This document shows, piece by piece, positions 18,601 to 27,427 of a stretch of DNA of 64,000 nucleotides. Location of the stretch: positions 158,387 to 222,386 of the forward strand of contig JANRKQ010000150.1 in NCBI GenBank assembly GCA_033763395.1. The letters are read 5' to 3'. A program made the translations under genes and the position numbers. How positions within the stretch are numbered: position 1 is the first letter of the stretch; the number at the start of each line of letters is the position of its first letter. The notes under the pieces are model-generated. The model saw nothing but the letters and a program-made list of their open reading frames with translations. It did no database searches and was not told the origin of the DNA. The DNA is from Xiheimicrobium sp033763395 (lineage in GTDB: Bacteria > Myxococcota > Myxococcia > Myxococcales > Myxococcaceae).

Positions 18601-19302
18601 TCAGCTCCCGCTCACGGGGGCCGGAGCCGGAGCCGCCTGAGCCGCGTCGGGCGACGGCGTGGTCTGCCGGGGCGCCTCGCGCAACAGCTCGACGAACTCT
18701 TCGGCGATCAGCTTGAGCTCGACGTTGAGGCGGCCGAGCCGGGCCTGGAACATGTTGAACAACACCACCGCCTCGACGGCCACGACGATGCCGGCGGCGG
18801 TCGCGACGAGCGCCTCCGAGATGCCGGTCATGACGGCCGCGGAGCCGCCGGTGCCGCCCGCCTCGACGTCGACGCCGAGCTCTCTGAACGAGCGCATGAT
18901 GCCGGCCACCGTGCCGAAGAGGCCGACGAAGGGGGTGGTGGCGCCGATGGTGCCGAGGATCCACAGGCCCCGCTTCATCTTGAGGGCGAGCTGCTGGCGC
19001 TCGCGATCGACGGCGGCGTCGAGCGGCGGGCCCACGGTCTTCTGCGCGCGCTCGAACCCGGCGCGGAACAGGTCGGCCGAGAGGCTCGTGTCCCGGTCGG
19101 CGGCGGAGCGGGCCGCGGCCACGTCACCGCGCAGCAGGTGCCTGGCGATCGTCTGCCCCAGCGCGCGGGCCTTCGAGCCAGCGCCCCAGAGGGCCAGCAT
19201 TCGTTCGATGGCGACGCCGAGCGCGAGGACGGACGAGAGCAGAATCACCGCCATCGTCAGCCCGCCGAGGCGGAGATAGTGCACCAGCTCGTCGAAGCTC
19301 AT
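18601..19302 (-). CDS. exbB: MotA/TolQ/ExbB proton channel family protein
   Basis: 233 residues. ATG at 19302 (MSFDELVHYLRLGG) is chosen over upstream starts because the first membrane helix follows directly. It has three membrane helices: LTMAVILLSSVLALGVA, ILGTIGATTPFVGLFGTVAGI (the ExbB/TolQ signature) and LVATAAGIVVAVEAVVLFN. The C-terminus is Pro/Ala-rich. It forms the inner-membrane proton channel with the ExbD-like product and energises an outer-membrane process. The gene is divergent from the lipoprotein gene at 19343, with 40 bases between starts. Confidence 0.9.
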   Translation of the reverse strand: MSFDELVHYLRLGGLTMAVILLSSVLALGVAIERMLALWGAGSKARALGQTIARHLLRGDVAAARSAADRDTSLSADLFRAGFERAQKTVGPPLDAAVDRERQQLALKMKRGLWILGTIGATTPFVGLFGTVAGIMRSFRELGVDVEAGGTGGSAAVMTGISEALVATAAGIVVAVEAVVLFNMFQARLGRLNVELKLIAEEFVELLREAPRQTTPSPDAAQAAPAPAPVSGS

Positions 19303-19342
19303 GAATGGACCGGAGACATAGCGGGCCCTACGCTGGCACGCC

Positions 19343-20149
19343 ATGACGCTGCTCCGGGCGGTGGGCCCGCTCATTCTGCTGGGGCTCTGTGGGTGTCCGC
19401 GCCTGCCGCCGCTCGACTACGGCGCGAATGGCCCGGCGAAGGACGCGGCCGATCTGCTCAAGCGCATCGAGGTGGCCGACGCGCAGGTGTTCTCGGTGAA
19501 GGGCGACGCGAAGCTGGTGGTCGACAGTGAGCAGGGCAAGGGCTCGGTGTCGCTCTTCGTGGCGGTGCTGCACCCCTCGCGGCTGCACATCGAACAGCTC
19601 GACTTCTTCGGCCGGCCCGAGGGCGTGCTCGTCACCGATGGCGAGCAGTTCGGCCTGTACGACGGCAAGCAGCGAAAGTTTTTCCGCGGGCCGGCCTCGC
19701 CGCAGAACCTCGCGCGCTTCGTGCCCATCGCGCTGCCGCCCCGTGAGCTCGCGGCGTTGCTGCTCGGCCGGGTGCCACGGCTGCCGCCCGAGTCGAGCGC
19801 GATGTCCGTCGACGAGGCCTCGCGCAGCTACCAGCTCTCGTTGACCCGCGGGCCGGTGACGCAGCGGCTGGCCGTCTCGACTGGAACGCACCGCGTGACG
19901 CGCTCCCGGGTCGAGGGCATCGACACCTACGCCATCGACGCCGACGAGCTGACCCCCTACGCAGGCGCGACGCTGCCGAAGCGGGTAGTGCTCGAGGCGC
20001 CGAGGGCGAAGCTGACCGTCGAGCTGCTCTACAAGGACATCACCGTCAACGAGACCCCGGAGCTCACGCTCTTCGAGCTCGAGCCGCCCGAGGGCATCCC
20101 CGTCGTCGAGGTGCAGGCGAACGGGCAGGCTGTCGACACCGCTCCGTGA
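19343..20149 (+). CDS. Outer-membrane-type lipoprotein, LolA/LolB-like fold (DUF4292-like)
   Basis: 268 residues with a lipoprotein signal peptide (MTLLRAVGPLILLGLCGC). The mature part begins with a helix, then beta-rich segments with the pattern of DUF4292/LolB-like proteins (VKGDAKLVVDSEQGKGSVSL; LHPSRLHIEQLDFFG; VLVTDGEQFGLYDG). Such proteins are predicted half-barrels that bind lipid or assist outer-membrane lipoprotein handling. The stop overlaps the transporter binding-protein start, so it may be co-translated with the ABC transporter. No specific role can be assigned. Confidence 0.8.
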   Translation: MTLLRAVGPLILLGLCGCPRLPPLDYGANGPAKDAADLLKRIEVADAQVFSVKGDAKLVVDSEQGKGSVSLFVAVLHPSRLHIEQLDFFGRPEGVLVTDGEQFGLYDGKQRKFFRGPASPQNLARFVPIALPPRELAALLLGRVPRLPPESSAMSVDEASRSYQLSLTRGPVTQRLAVSTGTHRVTRSRVEGIDTYAIDADELTPYAGATLPKRVVLEAPRAKLTVELLYKDITVNETPELTLFELEPPEGIPVVEVQANGQAVDTAP

Positions 20150-21813
20150 TGCGTGTGGCGCGACGCATCGGGTGGCTCGGAGCGCTGGGGGTGTCGGCGC
20201 TCGTCGGGTGCCGCGGCTGCGACAAGCCGGCTGTCGTCGATGCGGGAACGCCGGGACCGTCGACCGCCTGGCTCGAGGGCCGATTGCCGCCAGAGACCGG
20301 CCAGCCGAGGGACGGAGGCACGCTCGTGGTGCGCCTCCCGGTCGAGCCGAAGGGCTTCACGCGCATCGACGACACCCAGGCCGAAGGCACGATGGTGCGC
20401 GCGATCACCGGCACCGTCTACGAGACGCTCGGGCGGGTCGATGACGAGCGCCCCGAAGGCCCCCTGCGCCCCTGGCTGGCTGAATCATGGAAGGGCCTCG
20501 AGACGTTCACGGTGACGCTGGCGCCCCAGCTCCAGTTCCACGATGGCCAGCCCTGCACGGCCGCCGACTTCAAGGCCGTGCTCGACGTCATCCTCGACGA
20601 GAAGAACCCCACCGTGGCGATGCGCTCGGCCCTGGGCCCCATCGACTCGGTCCAGGCCCCCGACGCCCGCACGCTCGTCGTGCGGTGGAAGCGCTACTCA
20701 CCGTTCTTCCACCGGGCGCTCCTCGGCGCCGTGCCCGCCATGCCCGCGTCGGCGCTGCGCGGTGAGTTCGGCGGCCTCGCCATTCACCGCGCGCCGATTG
20801 GAACGGGGCCCTTCCGGGTGGAGCGCTTCGTCCCTGGCGCACGGCTCGAGCTCGTTCGCCACGTCGACGCTCGCGGCCCGCGCGCGCACCTCGAGCGGCT
20901 CGTCTTCGAGTTCGTGAAGGACGATCTGGTGGCCACGCAGCGGTGGGAGAAGGGGGACTTCGACGTCATCACGCGCATCCCTCCGGCGGCGTGGCGCGCG
21001 GTGGAGCAGGCGCCCTGGGCGTTCACCGGGTACCAGCGTGTGCGCTTCGACGAGAACGCCTACGCCTTCATCGCGTGGAACCTCTCGCACCCGGCGCTGA
21101 GCGACGTGCGGGTGCGGCGGGCGCTGGCCCAGCTGTACCCCGCGGAGGTGATCTCGAGGGTGGTGGAGCTCGGCCTCGAGGCGCGCACCACTTGTCCGTT
21201 CCTGCGCACCTCGGCGAGCTGTCACCCCGACGTGGCGCCGCTCCCCTTCGATCCCAGGGCCGCGGCCGCGCTGCTCGACGAGGCGGGGTGGCGCGACACC
21301 GACGGTGACGGCGTGCGGGAGCGCGATGGCCAGCCGCTGGTGATCACCTTCCTCGCCGTCACCCAGTCGCAACGGCAGGCGAAGTTGCTCCCGCTGTACC
21401 AGGAGGCGCTGGGCCAGGCGGGCGTGCGCCTGGTGCTCGAGCCGGTGGACGCCAGCCAGCTCGTCGCCCGGCTGCGGACGCACGACTTCGAGGCGGCTGC
21501 GCTGGCGTGGTCGAGCCCCGACGCAGTGTCCGATCAATACGATCTCTTCCACTCGTCGCAGGCGGACGGCGGGAAGAACTACGTGGGCCTGCGTGACGAG
21601 TCGATCGACGCGCTCGTCGAGGCCATTCGCGCAGAACCCGATCCGCTCGAGCGGCCGCCGCTCGAGCGGCAGCTCCACAAGCTCGTGTTCGCCCAGCAGC
21701 CGTACCTGTTCCTGACGAGCCGGCCCGTCCTCGACGCGCTGAAGGTACGGGTGCACGGCCTTCGGCCGACGCTCGGCGGCTACGACTTCGCGCGCGCCTG
21801 GGTGGAGCCCTGA
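20149..21813 (+). CDS. Peptide-type ABC transporter substrate-binding lipoprotein (family 5)
   Basis: 554 residues with a TGATG overlap to the upstream stop; a GTG three bases earlier is also possible. A lipoprotein signal (SALVGC) is followed by the SBP family 5 fold. It shows AITGTVYETLGRV near the start of the mature domain, FEFVKDDLVATQRWEKGDFD, SHPALSDVRVRRALAQL and LLDEAGWRDTDGDGVRERDG. The substrate is probably an oligopeptide, dipeptide or related compound. It heads a transporter whose permeases follow directly; the two ATPase genes come 2.7 kb later, after two MshEN-domain genes. Confidence 0.9.
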   Translation: MRVARRIGWLGALGVSALVGCRGCDKPAVVDAGTPGPSTAWLEGRLPPETGQPRDGGTLVVRLPVEPKGFTRIDDTQAEGTMVRAITGTVYETLGRVDDERPEGPLRPWLAESWKGLETFTVTLAPQLQFHDGQPCTAADFKAVLDVILDEKNPTVAMRSALGPIDSVQAPDARTLVVRWKRYSPFFHRALLGAVPAMPASALRGEFGGLAIHRAPIGTGPFRVERFVPGARLELVRHVDARGPRAHLERLVFEFVKDDLVATQRWEKGDFDVITRIPPAAWRAVEQAPWAFTGYQRVRFDENAYAFIAWNLSHPALSDVRVRRALAQLYPAEVISRVVELGLEARTTCPFLRTSASCHPDVAPLPFDPRAAAALLDEAGWRDTDGDGVRERDGQPLVITFLAVTQSQRQAKLLPLYQEALGQAGVRLVLEPVDASQLVARLRTHDFEAAALAWSSPDAVSDQYDLFHSSQADGGKNYVGLRDESIDALVEAIRAEPDPLERPPLERQLHKLVFAQQPYLFLTSRPVLDALKVRVHGLRPTLGGYDFARAWVEP

Positions 21814-22748
21814 TGGGCCGGCTCATCGCCACGCGCCTGGGGTGGATGGTGCCGACCTTCCTGGTCATCACCGCGCTCACCTTCGCGATGGCGCACCTGG
21901 CCCCTGGAGACCCGCTGCTGCTCTCCGACGATCCGTCGGCCTCGCTCGACACGGTCGCCCAGGCGCGCAGCCAGCTCGGGCTCAATCGTCCGCTGGTCGA
22001 GCGGTACGTCACCTGGGTGGGCCGGCTCGTGAGAGGTGATCTCGGCACGAGCGCCGTCGACCGTGAGCCGGTGCGGGCGAAGATCGGCGCGGCCCTGCCG
22101 AGAACGGTCCTCGTGTCGGGCCTCGCGCTGGTGGTCTCGTGTCTGGTGGCCCTGGGCCTCGGCCTGCTGCTGGCGGCGAGGCGCGACGCCGGGTGGGCGC
22201 GGGTGCTCGCGGCCTCGCTCACGGTCGCGTCGGGCGTCCCGTCGTTCTGGGTGGCGGTGATGGCGCTGCTCCTGTTCGCCACGCCGCGCGGCGTCGAGTG
22301 GTTCCCGCTCCAGGGGCTCGAGGGGCCCTCGCACCTGGTGCTCCCGGTCGCGTGTCTGGCCTGGCCCACGGTCGCGATGCTCACGCGCTACGTCCACGCC
22401 GGCGTCGCCAAGGCGCTCGAGCAGGACTTCGTGCGGGCCGCGCGCGCCAGGGGCCTCACCGAGCGCCGCGTGCTTCTGTTCCACGCGCTCCCCAACGCGC
22501 TGGTGCCGCTGGTGACGGTGCTCGGGCTGCACCTGCCACACGTCTTCGCCGGGAGCGTCGTCATCGAGCGCGTCTTCGGCATTCAGGGCATGGGGCTCCT
22601 CGCGTTCGACGCGATCGGCACCCGCGACTACCCGGTGGTGATGGGGGTGGCCACGGTGATGGCGGCTGTCACGCTCGGGTCGATGCTCCTCGCCGACGTC
22701 GCAGCGCTCGCGGTCGACCCCCGGCTCGCCGCGGGAGTCCGCCGATGA
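21813..22748 (+). CDS. Peptide-type ABC transporter permease, DppB-like
   Basis: 311 residues, TGATG overlap with the binding-protein gene. It has six membrane segments in the usual DppB/OppB order: an N-terminal helix (PTFLVITALTFAMAHLAPGDP), a periplasmic loop and five core helices. The EAA loop (FVRAARARGLTERRVLLFHALPNALVPLVT) contacts the ATPase. Its stop overlaps the next permease start as ATGA. Confidence 0.93.
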   Translation: MGRLIATRLGWMVPTFLVITALTFAMAHLAPGDPLLLSDDPSASLDTVAQARSQLGLNRPLVERYVTWVGRLVRGDLGTSAVDREPVRAKIGAALPRTVLVSGLALVVSCLVALGLGLLLAARRDAGWARVLAASLTVASGVPSFWVAVMALLLFATPRGVEWFPLQGLEGPSHLVLPVACLAWPTVAMLTRYVHAGVAKALEQDFVRAARARGLTERRVLLFHALPNALVPLVTVLGLHLPHVFAGSVVIERVFGIQGMGLLAFDAIGTRDYPVVMGVATVMAAVTLGSMLLADVAALAVDPRLAAGVRR

Positions 22749-23698
22749 CACGCGTGGCCGCCGTGGTGCTCCTCGGGTGGCTGGGGCTCGCGCTCTTCGC
22801 CGATCTGCTCGCCTCCGAGCTGCCGCTGGCCGTGCGCGTCGACGGTGTGACGTGGGTGGCGCCAGCGCTCATCCGCCCAGGGGCGCTCCAGGGCGAGACC
22901 CACGCCTCGCTCGCCCCGCGCGCCGAGTGGATGGTGCGCACGCCGATTCCCTTCGGGCCGCTCCAGACGGTGGTGACGCTCGAGGCCGAGCGCGCCGGCG
23001 CGCCCCCCTGGAGCCCCGACGCGCGCCACTGGCTGGGCACCGACGAGATCGGCCGCGACGTGCTGTGCCGGCTGATCCACGGCGCGCGCGTGACGCTGGT
23101 GGTGGCCTTCGGCGTGGTGTTGCTCTCGACGCTGCTGGGCGTGCTGCTCGGCGCCTTCGCGGGGCTGAAGGGTGGGGCGATCGACCTGTTCGTCTCTCGT
23201 CTCATCGAGGTGGCCTCGACCTTCCCGACGGTCTTCTTCCTCATGGTGATCGTCGCGGCGCTCCGGGCGCCTTCATTGTGGGCGGTGGTGCTGGTGCTCG
23301 CCGCGACCCGGTGGATCGAAGCGGCCCGCCTCATGCGCGCCGAGGTGCAGCGGCTCGAGGGCCTCGACTTCGTGCAGGCGGCGCGGGCGCTCGGCGCGTC
23401 GGAGCTGAGGGTGCTCGTCGTTCACCTCGTGCCGAACGCGCTGAGGCCGGTGATCGTCTCGGCCACCTTCGCCATCGGCACCGCGGTGCTGCTCGAGTCG
23501 GCGCTGTCGTTCCTGGGGCTCTCGGTGGCGCCGCCGGCGGCCACGTGGGGCGAGCTGCTCGTCCAGGCCCACCGGACGCTCGTGCACCCTGGCGCCTGGT
23601 GGTTGGCGGTGTTCCCCGGGCTGGCCATCGCCTCGGTCGTGCTGGCGACGCAGGCGGTCGGCGCGGCGCTTCAGCGAAGATTCGACGGCCGGGCCTGA
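22745..23698 (+). CDS. Peptide-type ABC transporter permease, DppC-like
   Basis: 317 residues from the ATGA start at 22745. It has an N-terminal membrane helix, a long extracytoplasmic segment with HWLGTDEIGRDVLCRLIHGAR (the DppC/OppC signature), then five core helices. Its EAA-type loop is FVQAARALGASELRVLVVHLVPNALRPVI. It pairs with the preceding permease to form the translocation pore. The gene ends 22 bases before the first MshEN gene. Confidence 0.93.
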   Translation: MTRVAAVVLLGWLGLALFADLLASELPLAVRVDGVTWVAPALIRPGALQGETHASLAPRAEWMVRTPIPFGPLQTVVTLEAERAGAPPWSPDARHWLGTDEIGRDVLCRLIHGARVTLVVAFGVVLLSTLLGVLLGAFAGLKGGAIDLFVSRLIEVASTFPTVFFLMVIVAALRAPSLWAVVLVLAATRWIEAARLMRAEVQRLEGLDFVQAARALGASELRVLVVHLVPNALRPVIVSATFAIGTAVLLESALSFLGLSVAPPAATWGELLVQAHRTLVHPGAWWLAVFPGLAIASVVLATQAVGAALQRRFDGRA

Positions 23699-23720
23699 GC
23701 GGCTAGAGTGTGCCCTGCAC

Positions 23721-24473
23721 ATGCCTTCGATTCGTCTGGGCGACCTGCTCGTCAAAGCCAAAGTCGTCTCCGAGAGCCAGCTCAAGGCCGCGCTCGCGGA
23801 GCAACAGAAGTGGGGCGGGCGGCTCGGCGAGATCCTCGTGCGCATGAACCTCGTCACCGAGGACATGTTGGTGAAGGCCCTGTCCAAGCAGCTCAACGTG
23901 CAGGCGGTGAACCTCGAAGCCGTGCAGGGGGTGCCGCCCCACGTGCGCTCGAAGATCCCCGTCGACGTGGCGCGCGATCTCACCGCCCTGCCGTTGCAGC
24001 TTCGTGACGAAGGCAAGACGCTCGTGGTGGCGATGGCCGAGCCGCAGAACCTCAAGCACCTCGACACCTTGCGGTCGGTGTCGCGCTGCAAGGTGGTGCC
24101 CCAGATCGCCGGCCGGCAGTCGATCGCCCGGGCCTTCACGCGGTTCTACGACGGGGCCTCTGAGGTCGAGAGCGACGTCGAGGGCAGCTTCAAGCTGGTC
24201 GACTCGCAGGGCCACACGATCATCAAGAACGCCGACGACATCGCGGCCAAACGGAAGGCCACGAAAGAGGCGGTTCCAGTGCAGCGAACGGCGTCGCTCG
24301 CCGACGTGCCGGCGCAGCCTGCGTCGCTGTCGGGGAAGAGCCCGGGCGAGCTGCTCAACGCGATCGAAGCGGCGCAGCGGAAAGAGGTCGGCGCCCTGAA
24401 GGCCATGGTGGAGCTGCTCATCGAGAAGGGCGTCTTCACCCGCGAAGAGTACCTGGCGAAGGTCAAGCGCTGA
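23721..24473 (+). CDS. MshEN-domain protein (GspE N-terminal-like)
   Basis: 250 residues. The first ~55 residues are two tandem MshEN motifs of the RLGxLLV...Lx2ALx2Q type (RLGDLLVKAKVVSESQLKAA and RLGEILVRMNLVTEDMLVKA), spaced as in c-di-GMP-binding MshE N-domains. In both repeats the usual Gly before the Val/Ile is replaced (KAK, RMN), so c-di-GMP binding is doubtful. A full GspE-N beta-alpha domain follows, then a linker and a C-terminal helical hairpin (VELLIEKGVFTREEYLAKVK). No ATPase domain is present. It sits between the transporter permease and ATPase genes. Confidence 0.85.
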   Translation: MPSIRLGDLLVKAKVVSESQLKAALAEQQKWGGRLGEILVRMNLVTEDMLVKALSKQLNVQAVNLEAVQGVPPHVRSKIPVDVARDLTALPLQLRDEGKTLVVAMAEPQNLKHLDTLRSVSRCKVVPQIAGRQSIARAFTRFYDGASEVESDVEGSFKLVDSQGHTIIKNADDIAAKRKATKEAVPVQRTASLADVPAQPASLSGKSPGELLNAIEAAQRKEVGALKAMVELLIEKGVFTREEYLAKVKR

Positions 24474-24479
24474 GGAGCG

Positions 24480-26408
24480 ATGCGCAAGAAGCTCGGAGAG
24501 ATCCTCGTCGCTTCGGGGGTGGTCACACAGACCGACCTCGACGTCGCCCTGGGCGATCAGACCGCGGGTGAGCCGTCGCGGGTCGGCGACCTGCTGGTGG
24601 CGCTGGGGAAGATCACCCCCGTGCAGCTCGCGCGCGCGCTGTCGCAGCAGCACGCGATTCCCTTCATTCAGCTGCCGCCAGTGCCCGGCGACGTGCTCAG
24701 GACCATTCCCATCGAGTTTCAGCAGCAGCACCGGCTGGTGCCCTTTCGGGTGACGGGTGACGCCATCTCGGTGGCGGTGGCCGACCCCTCGAACATCGAC
24801 GCGATCGAAGAGCTGCGCTCGCAGCTCAACAAGAAGGTGAACCGTTACGTGGCCGCGTCGGACGAGATCGACGCCATTCACGCTGGCGCGCTCGGCGTGG
24901 CCTCGCTCGACATGCCCAGCATCGCGCCAGCCGTGGCGCCGGTGAGCCGGGGCCCGTCAGCGAGGGAGCTGTTCGGCTCGCTCGAGCTCGAGCCGTCGGG
25001 CAGCGGCTCCTCGCTCGGCGACGATCTGTTCTCGGGCATCGATCTTCCACCTCCTGACGTGGCTGACCTGCCGCCCCCGCCCGCCGTGGCGCCGGTGGCG
25101 AAGGCCGCACGCCGCCAGGAAGAGGACGAGCCCGAGTTCTTCGAAGCCAGTCCGGTGCCGCGCGCGGCCACGGCGGTCGCGCCCGGTGTGAAGGCTGTGG
25201 CTCCACCGGCCGCGCCTGTGGAGTCGTTCGAGCTCGACGGGGTGCCGATCGAGCAGGCCGCCGACGGGCTCACCTCGTCGCCGAGCGGCACCTTCGACCT
25301 CACGAGCGCCGTCGAGGAGGTGGGCCCCGAGCCGGTGTCGGAGCCATCGGGCTCGTTCGACGTCGCCATGTCGGACTCGGGAGACTTCGGTGCCGCGCCG
25401 CCGCCCGCGCCAGCACCGGAGCCTTTCGATTACCCCTTCACGGACTCGGGCAACTTCGTCGCAGCCGACGCCCCGGCTCCGGCTCCAGTGAGCCCGCCGG
25501 CCACGTTCGAGTTCCCGCCCGCGCCGCTCTCGGCGGTCGAGCCGTCGGGTACGTTCGAGCTGACCGAGGCCGCGCCGGCTGAGTCGTCTGGAGACTTCTC
25601 GTTCCCGCCGCCACCGCCCGCAGACCCCGCTGGTGCTTTCGAGCTCTCCGAGGCCGCGCCCGCGGAGTCGTCCGGCGACTTCGGCTTTCCTCCGCCGCCC
25701 CCCGCGGCACCGAACGGCCCCCAGGAGTCCTCGGGAGACTTCGCCTTTCCGCCCGCGCCCGCCGGTGCGCCCATTCAGGGGCAGGCCGAGAGCTCCGGAT
25801 CCTTCGAGGTCTCGGTGGCCGAGTCGTCAGGAGACTTCGCGGCGCCCCAGCAGGCCGTCGACGACTTCTTCGCCGCCGTGCCCCCGGCGCCCGCTGCTGC
25901 TGCCGTGTTCTCGAGCCGGGAAGAGGAGCCGGTGTCTCTGGAAGAGCTGCCGATGGAGGCCCTCGAGCCCGAGCCGGCCGAGCCGCTCTTCGAGGTGCCG
26001 CCCGGGGAGCCGCTGTTCTCCGAGGCCGGGCCGGCCATCGAGGTGTCCAGCTCGAACGTCATCGTCGACCCCGGGCCGGCCAACGACGTCACCGCGCCGA
26101 TCGAGTTTCCGCCGCCTCCGCCCGCGGCCGCGGCGCCGGCGGTCGAGCCGTACCCTGAGCTCGAGCCCGCCGCGCCCGCTCCTCCGGTCGAGGCGCCGGC
26201 TCCCGCGTCGATGCCGTCCTGGCTGGGGGTCGATGCGGGGCCTGCAGCGCCAGTGGCGTCGGGCTTCGTTCCGACTCCGGGCGAGTGGACGGGCCGGCTC
26301 GATGACGTGCCGCCGTCACGGTTGATCGTCGGCGCGGTGAAGGCGCTGGTGACGAAGGGGCTCCTCACCGAAGCCGAGATCCTCGAGGCGCTCGGCAAGA
26401 AGGGCTGA
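24480..26408 (+). CDS. MshEN-domain protein with long Pro/Ala-rich repeats
   Basis: 642 residues, with a GAGGAG ribosome site over the previous stop. The N-domain (residues 1-145) has the two MshEN motifs with Gly in place (KLGEILVASGVVTQTDLDVA; RVGDLLVALGKITPVQLARA), so c-di-GMP binding is plausible. Residues about 150-560 are low-complexity, with a recurring unit of Ser-Gly-Asp-Phe followed by Phe-Pro and several Pro (about 8-10 copies). The C-terminus is a helical hairpin resembling that of the preceding gene (VKALVTKGLLTEAEILEALG). This looks like a scaffold: c-di-GMP sensor, extended spacer, short docking helix. No ATPase or membrane segment is seen. Confidence 0.83.
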   Translation: MRKKLGEILVASGVVTQTDLDVALGDQTAGEPSRVGDLLVALGKITPVQLARALSQQHAIPFIQLPPVPGDVLRTIPIEFQQQHRLVPFRVTGDAISVAVADPSNIDAIEELRSQLNKKVNRYVAASDEIDAIHAGALGVASLDMPSIAPAVAPVSRGPSARELFGSLELEPSGSGSSLGDDLFSGIDLPPPDVADLPPPPAVAPVAKAARRQEEDEPEFFEASPVPRAATAVAPGVKAVAPPAAPVESFELDGVPIEQAADGLTSSPSGTFDLTSAVEEVGPEPVSEPSGSFDVAMSDSGDFGAAPPPAPAPEPFDYPFTDSGNFVAADAPAPAPVSPPATFEFPPAPLSAVEPSGTFELTEAAPAESSGDFSFPPPPPADPAGAFELSEAAPAESSGDFGFPPPPPAAPNGPQESSGDFAFPPAPAGAPIQGQAESSGSFEVSVAESSGDFAAPQQAVDDFFAAVPPAPAAAAVFSSREEEPVSLEELPMEALEPEPAEPLFEVPPGEPLFSEAGPAIEVSSSNVIVDPGPANDVTAPIEFPPPPPAAAAPAVEPYPELEPAAPAPPVEAPAPASMPSWLGVDAGPAAPVASGFVPTPGEWTGRLDDVPPSRLIVGAVKALVTKGLLTEAEILEALGKKG

Positions 26409-26409
26409 C

Positions 26410-27327
26410 GTGCCCGCGCTGCTCGAGCTCGACTCGCTCGCGGTGCGTCATGGCGCGACGGCGCTGGTCGAGGGCCTGTCGCTCGAGCTGGAGCGCGGCC
26501 GCGTGCATGCGCTCGTGGGCGAATCGGGCAGCGGCAAGACGCTCTCGATGCTCGCGCTGCTCGGCCTGTTGCCCGCGGAGCTCACCTCGTCGGTGGGCAA
26601 GCTGTCGGTCGAGGGGAGGGCCGTGGCGTGGGGCACCCCGGCGCACGCCGCGCTCCGCGGGCGAACCCTGGCCATGATGCTGCAGGATCCCGCGTCGGCG
26701 ATGGATCCCGTGATGCGCATCGGGCGTCACCTCGACGAGGTGCTCGAGACCGTGGCCGCCACGCCTGGCCGCCGCGATGCGCTGCTGCAGGCCGTGGGCT
26801 TCCCAGAGCCCGGGGCGGTCGCCGCCCTGTACCCGCACCAGCTGTCGGGTGGGATGCGGCAGCGGGCGCTGCTCGCCACCTGCCTCGCCGCGGGGCCGAA
26901 GGTGCTGGTGGCCGACGAGCCGACGACGGCGCTCGACGCCGCGCTGCGTGGCAGCGTGTTGGCGTTGTTCCGCGAGCTGGCGACGAAGCAGGAGCTCGCG
27001 GTGGTGTTGATCACCCACGATCTCGACGCGGCGCAGGCCGTCGCCGACGAAGTGACGGTGCTCTACGCCGGCCGGGTGGCGGAGCAGGGCCCTGCGTCGC
27101 AACGCTTCGTGAAGCCGCGTCATCCGTACACGGCGGCGCTCCTCGCGGCCCGGCCGAGCGGGGGAGGGCTGCCCATTCCGATCCGGGGCACGATCCCAGC
27201 GGCGGGCCAGTGGCCTCCCGGCTGCCGCTTCAGCCCACGGTGTCCGCGTGCGACGGGGACGTGCGAAACGCAGCCGCCGCTCGAGGCCGGTGTGGCCTGC
27301 CACCACCCGCTCGAGGCCTCGCCGTGA
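26410..27327 (+). CDS. Peptide-type ABC transporter ATPase, DppD-like
   Basis: 305 residues, GTG start two bases after the preceding stop. It has Walker A GESGSGKT, Q-loop region (MMLQDPASAMDPV), signature LSGGMRQ, Walker B VLVADEPTTALD and H-loop THDLD. The C-terminal oligopeptide-type extension (CRFSPRCPRATGTCETQPPL) has the Cys cluster common in DppD/OppD. It energises the permeases encoded 2.7 kb upstream. Confidence 0.93.
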   Translation: MPALLELDSLAVRHGATALVEGLSLELERGRVHALVGESGSGKTLSMLALLGLLPAELTSSVGKLSVEGRAVAWGTPAHAALRGRTLAMMLQDPASAMDPVMRIGRHLDEVLETVAATPGRRDALLQAVGFPEPGAVAALYPHQLSGGMRQRALLATCLAAGPKVLVADEPTTALDAALRGSVLALFRELATKQELAVVLITHDLDAAQAVADEVTVLYAGRVAEQGPASQRFVKPRHPYTAALLAARPSGGGLPIPIRGTIPAAGQWPPGCRFSPRCPRATGTCETQPPLEAGVACHHPLEASP

Positions 27328-27427
27328 GCCTCCACGCTTCTGGTTCTCGAGGCGTCGGGCGGTGGATGCCCCAGGGCCTCGACGCGACTGAAAACGGTGC
27401 GGCTGAAGCCTCGATCGAGGGCGCGCG

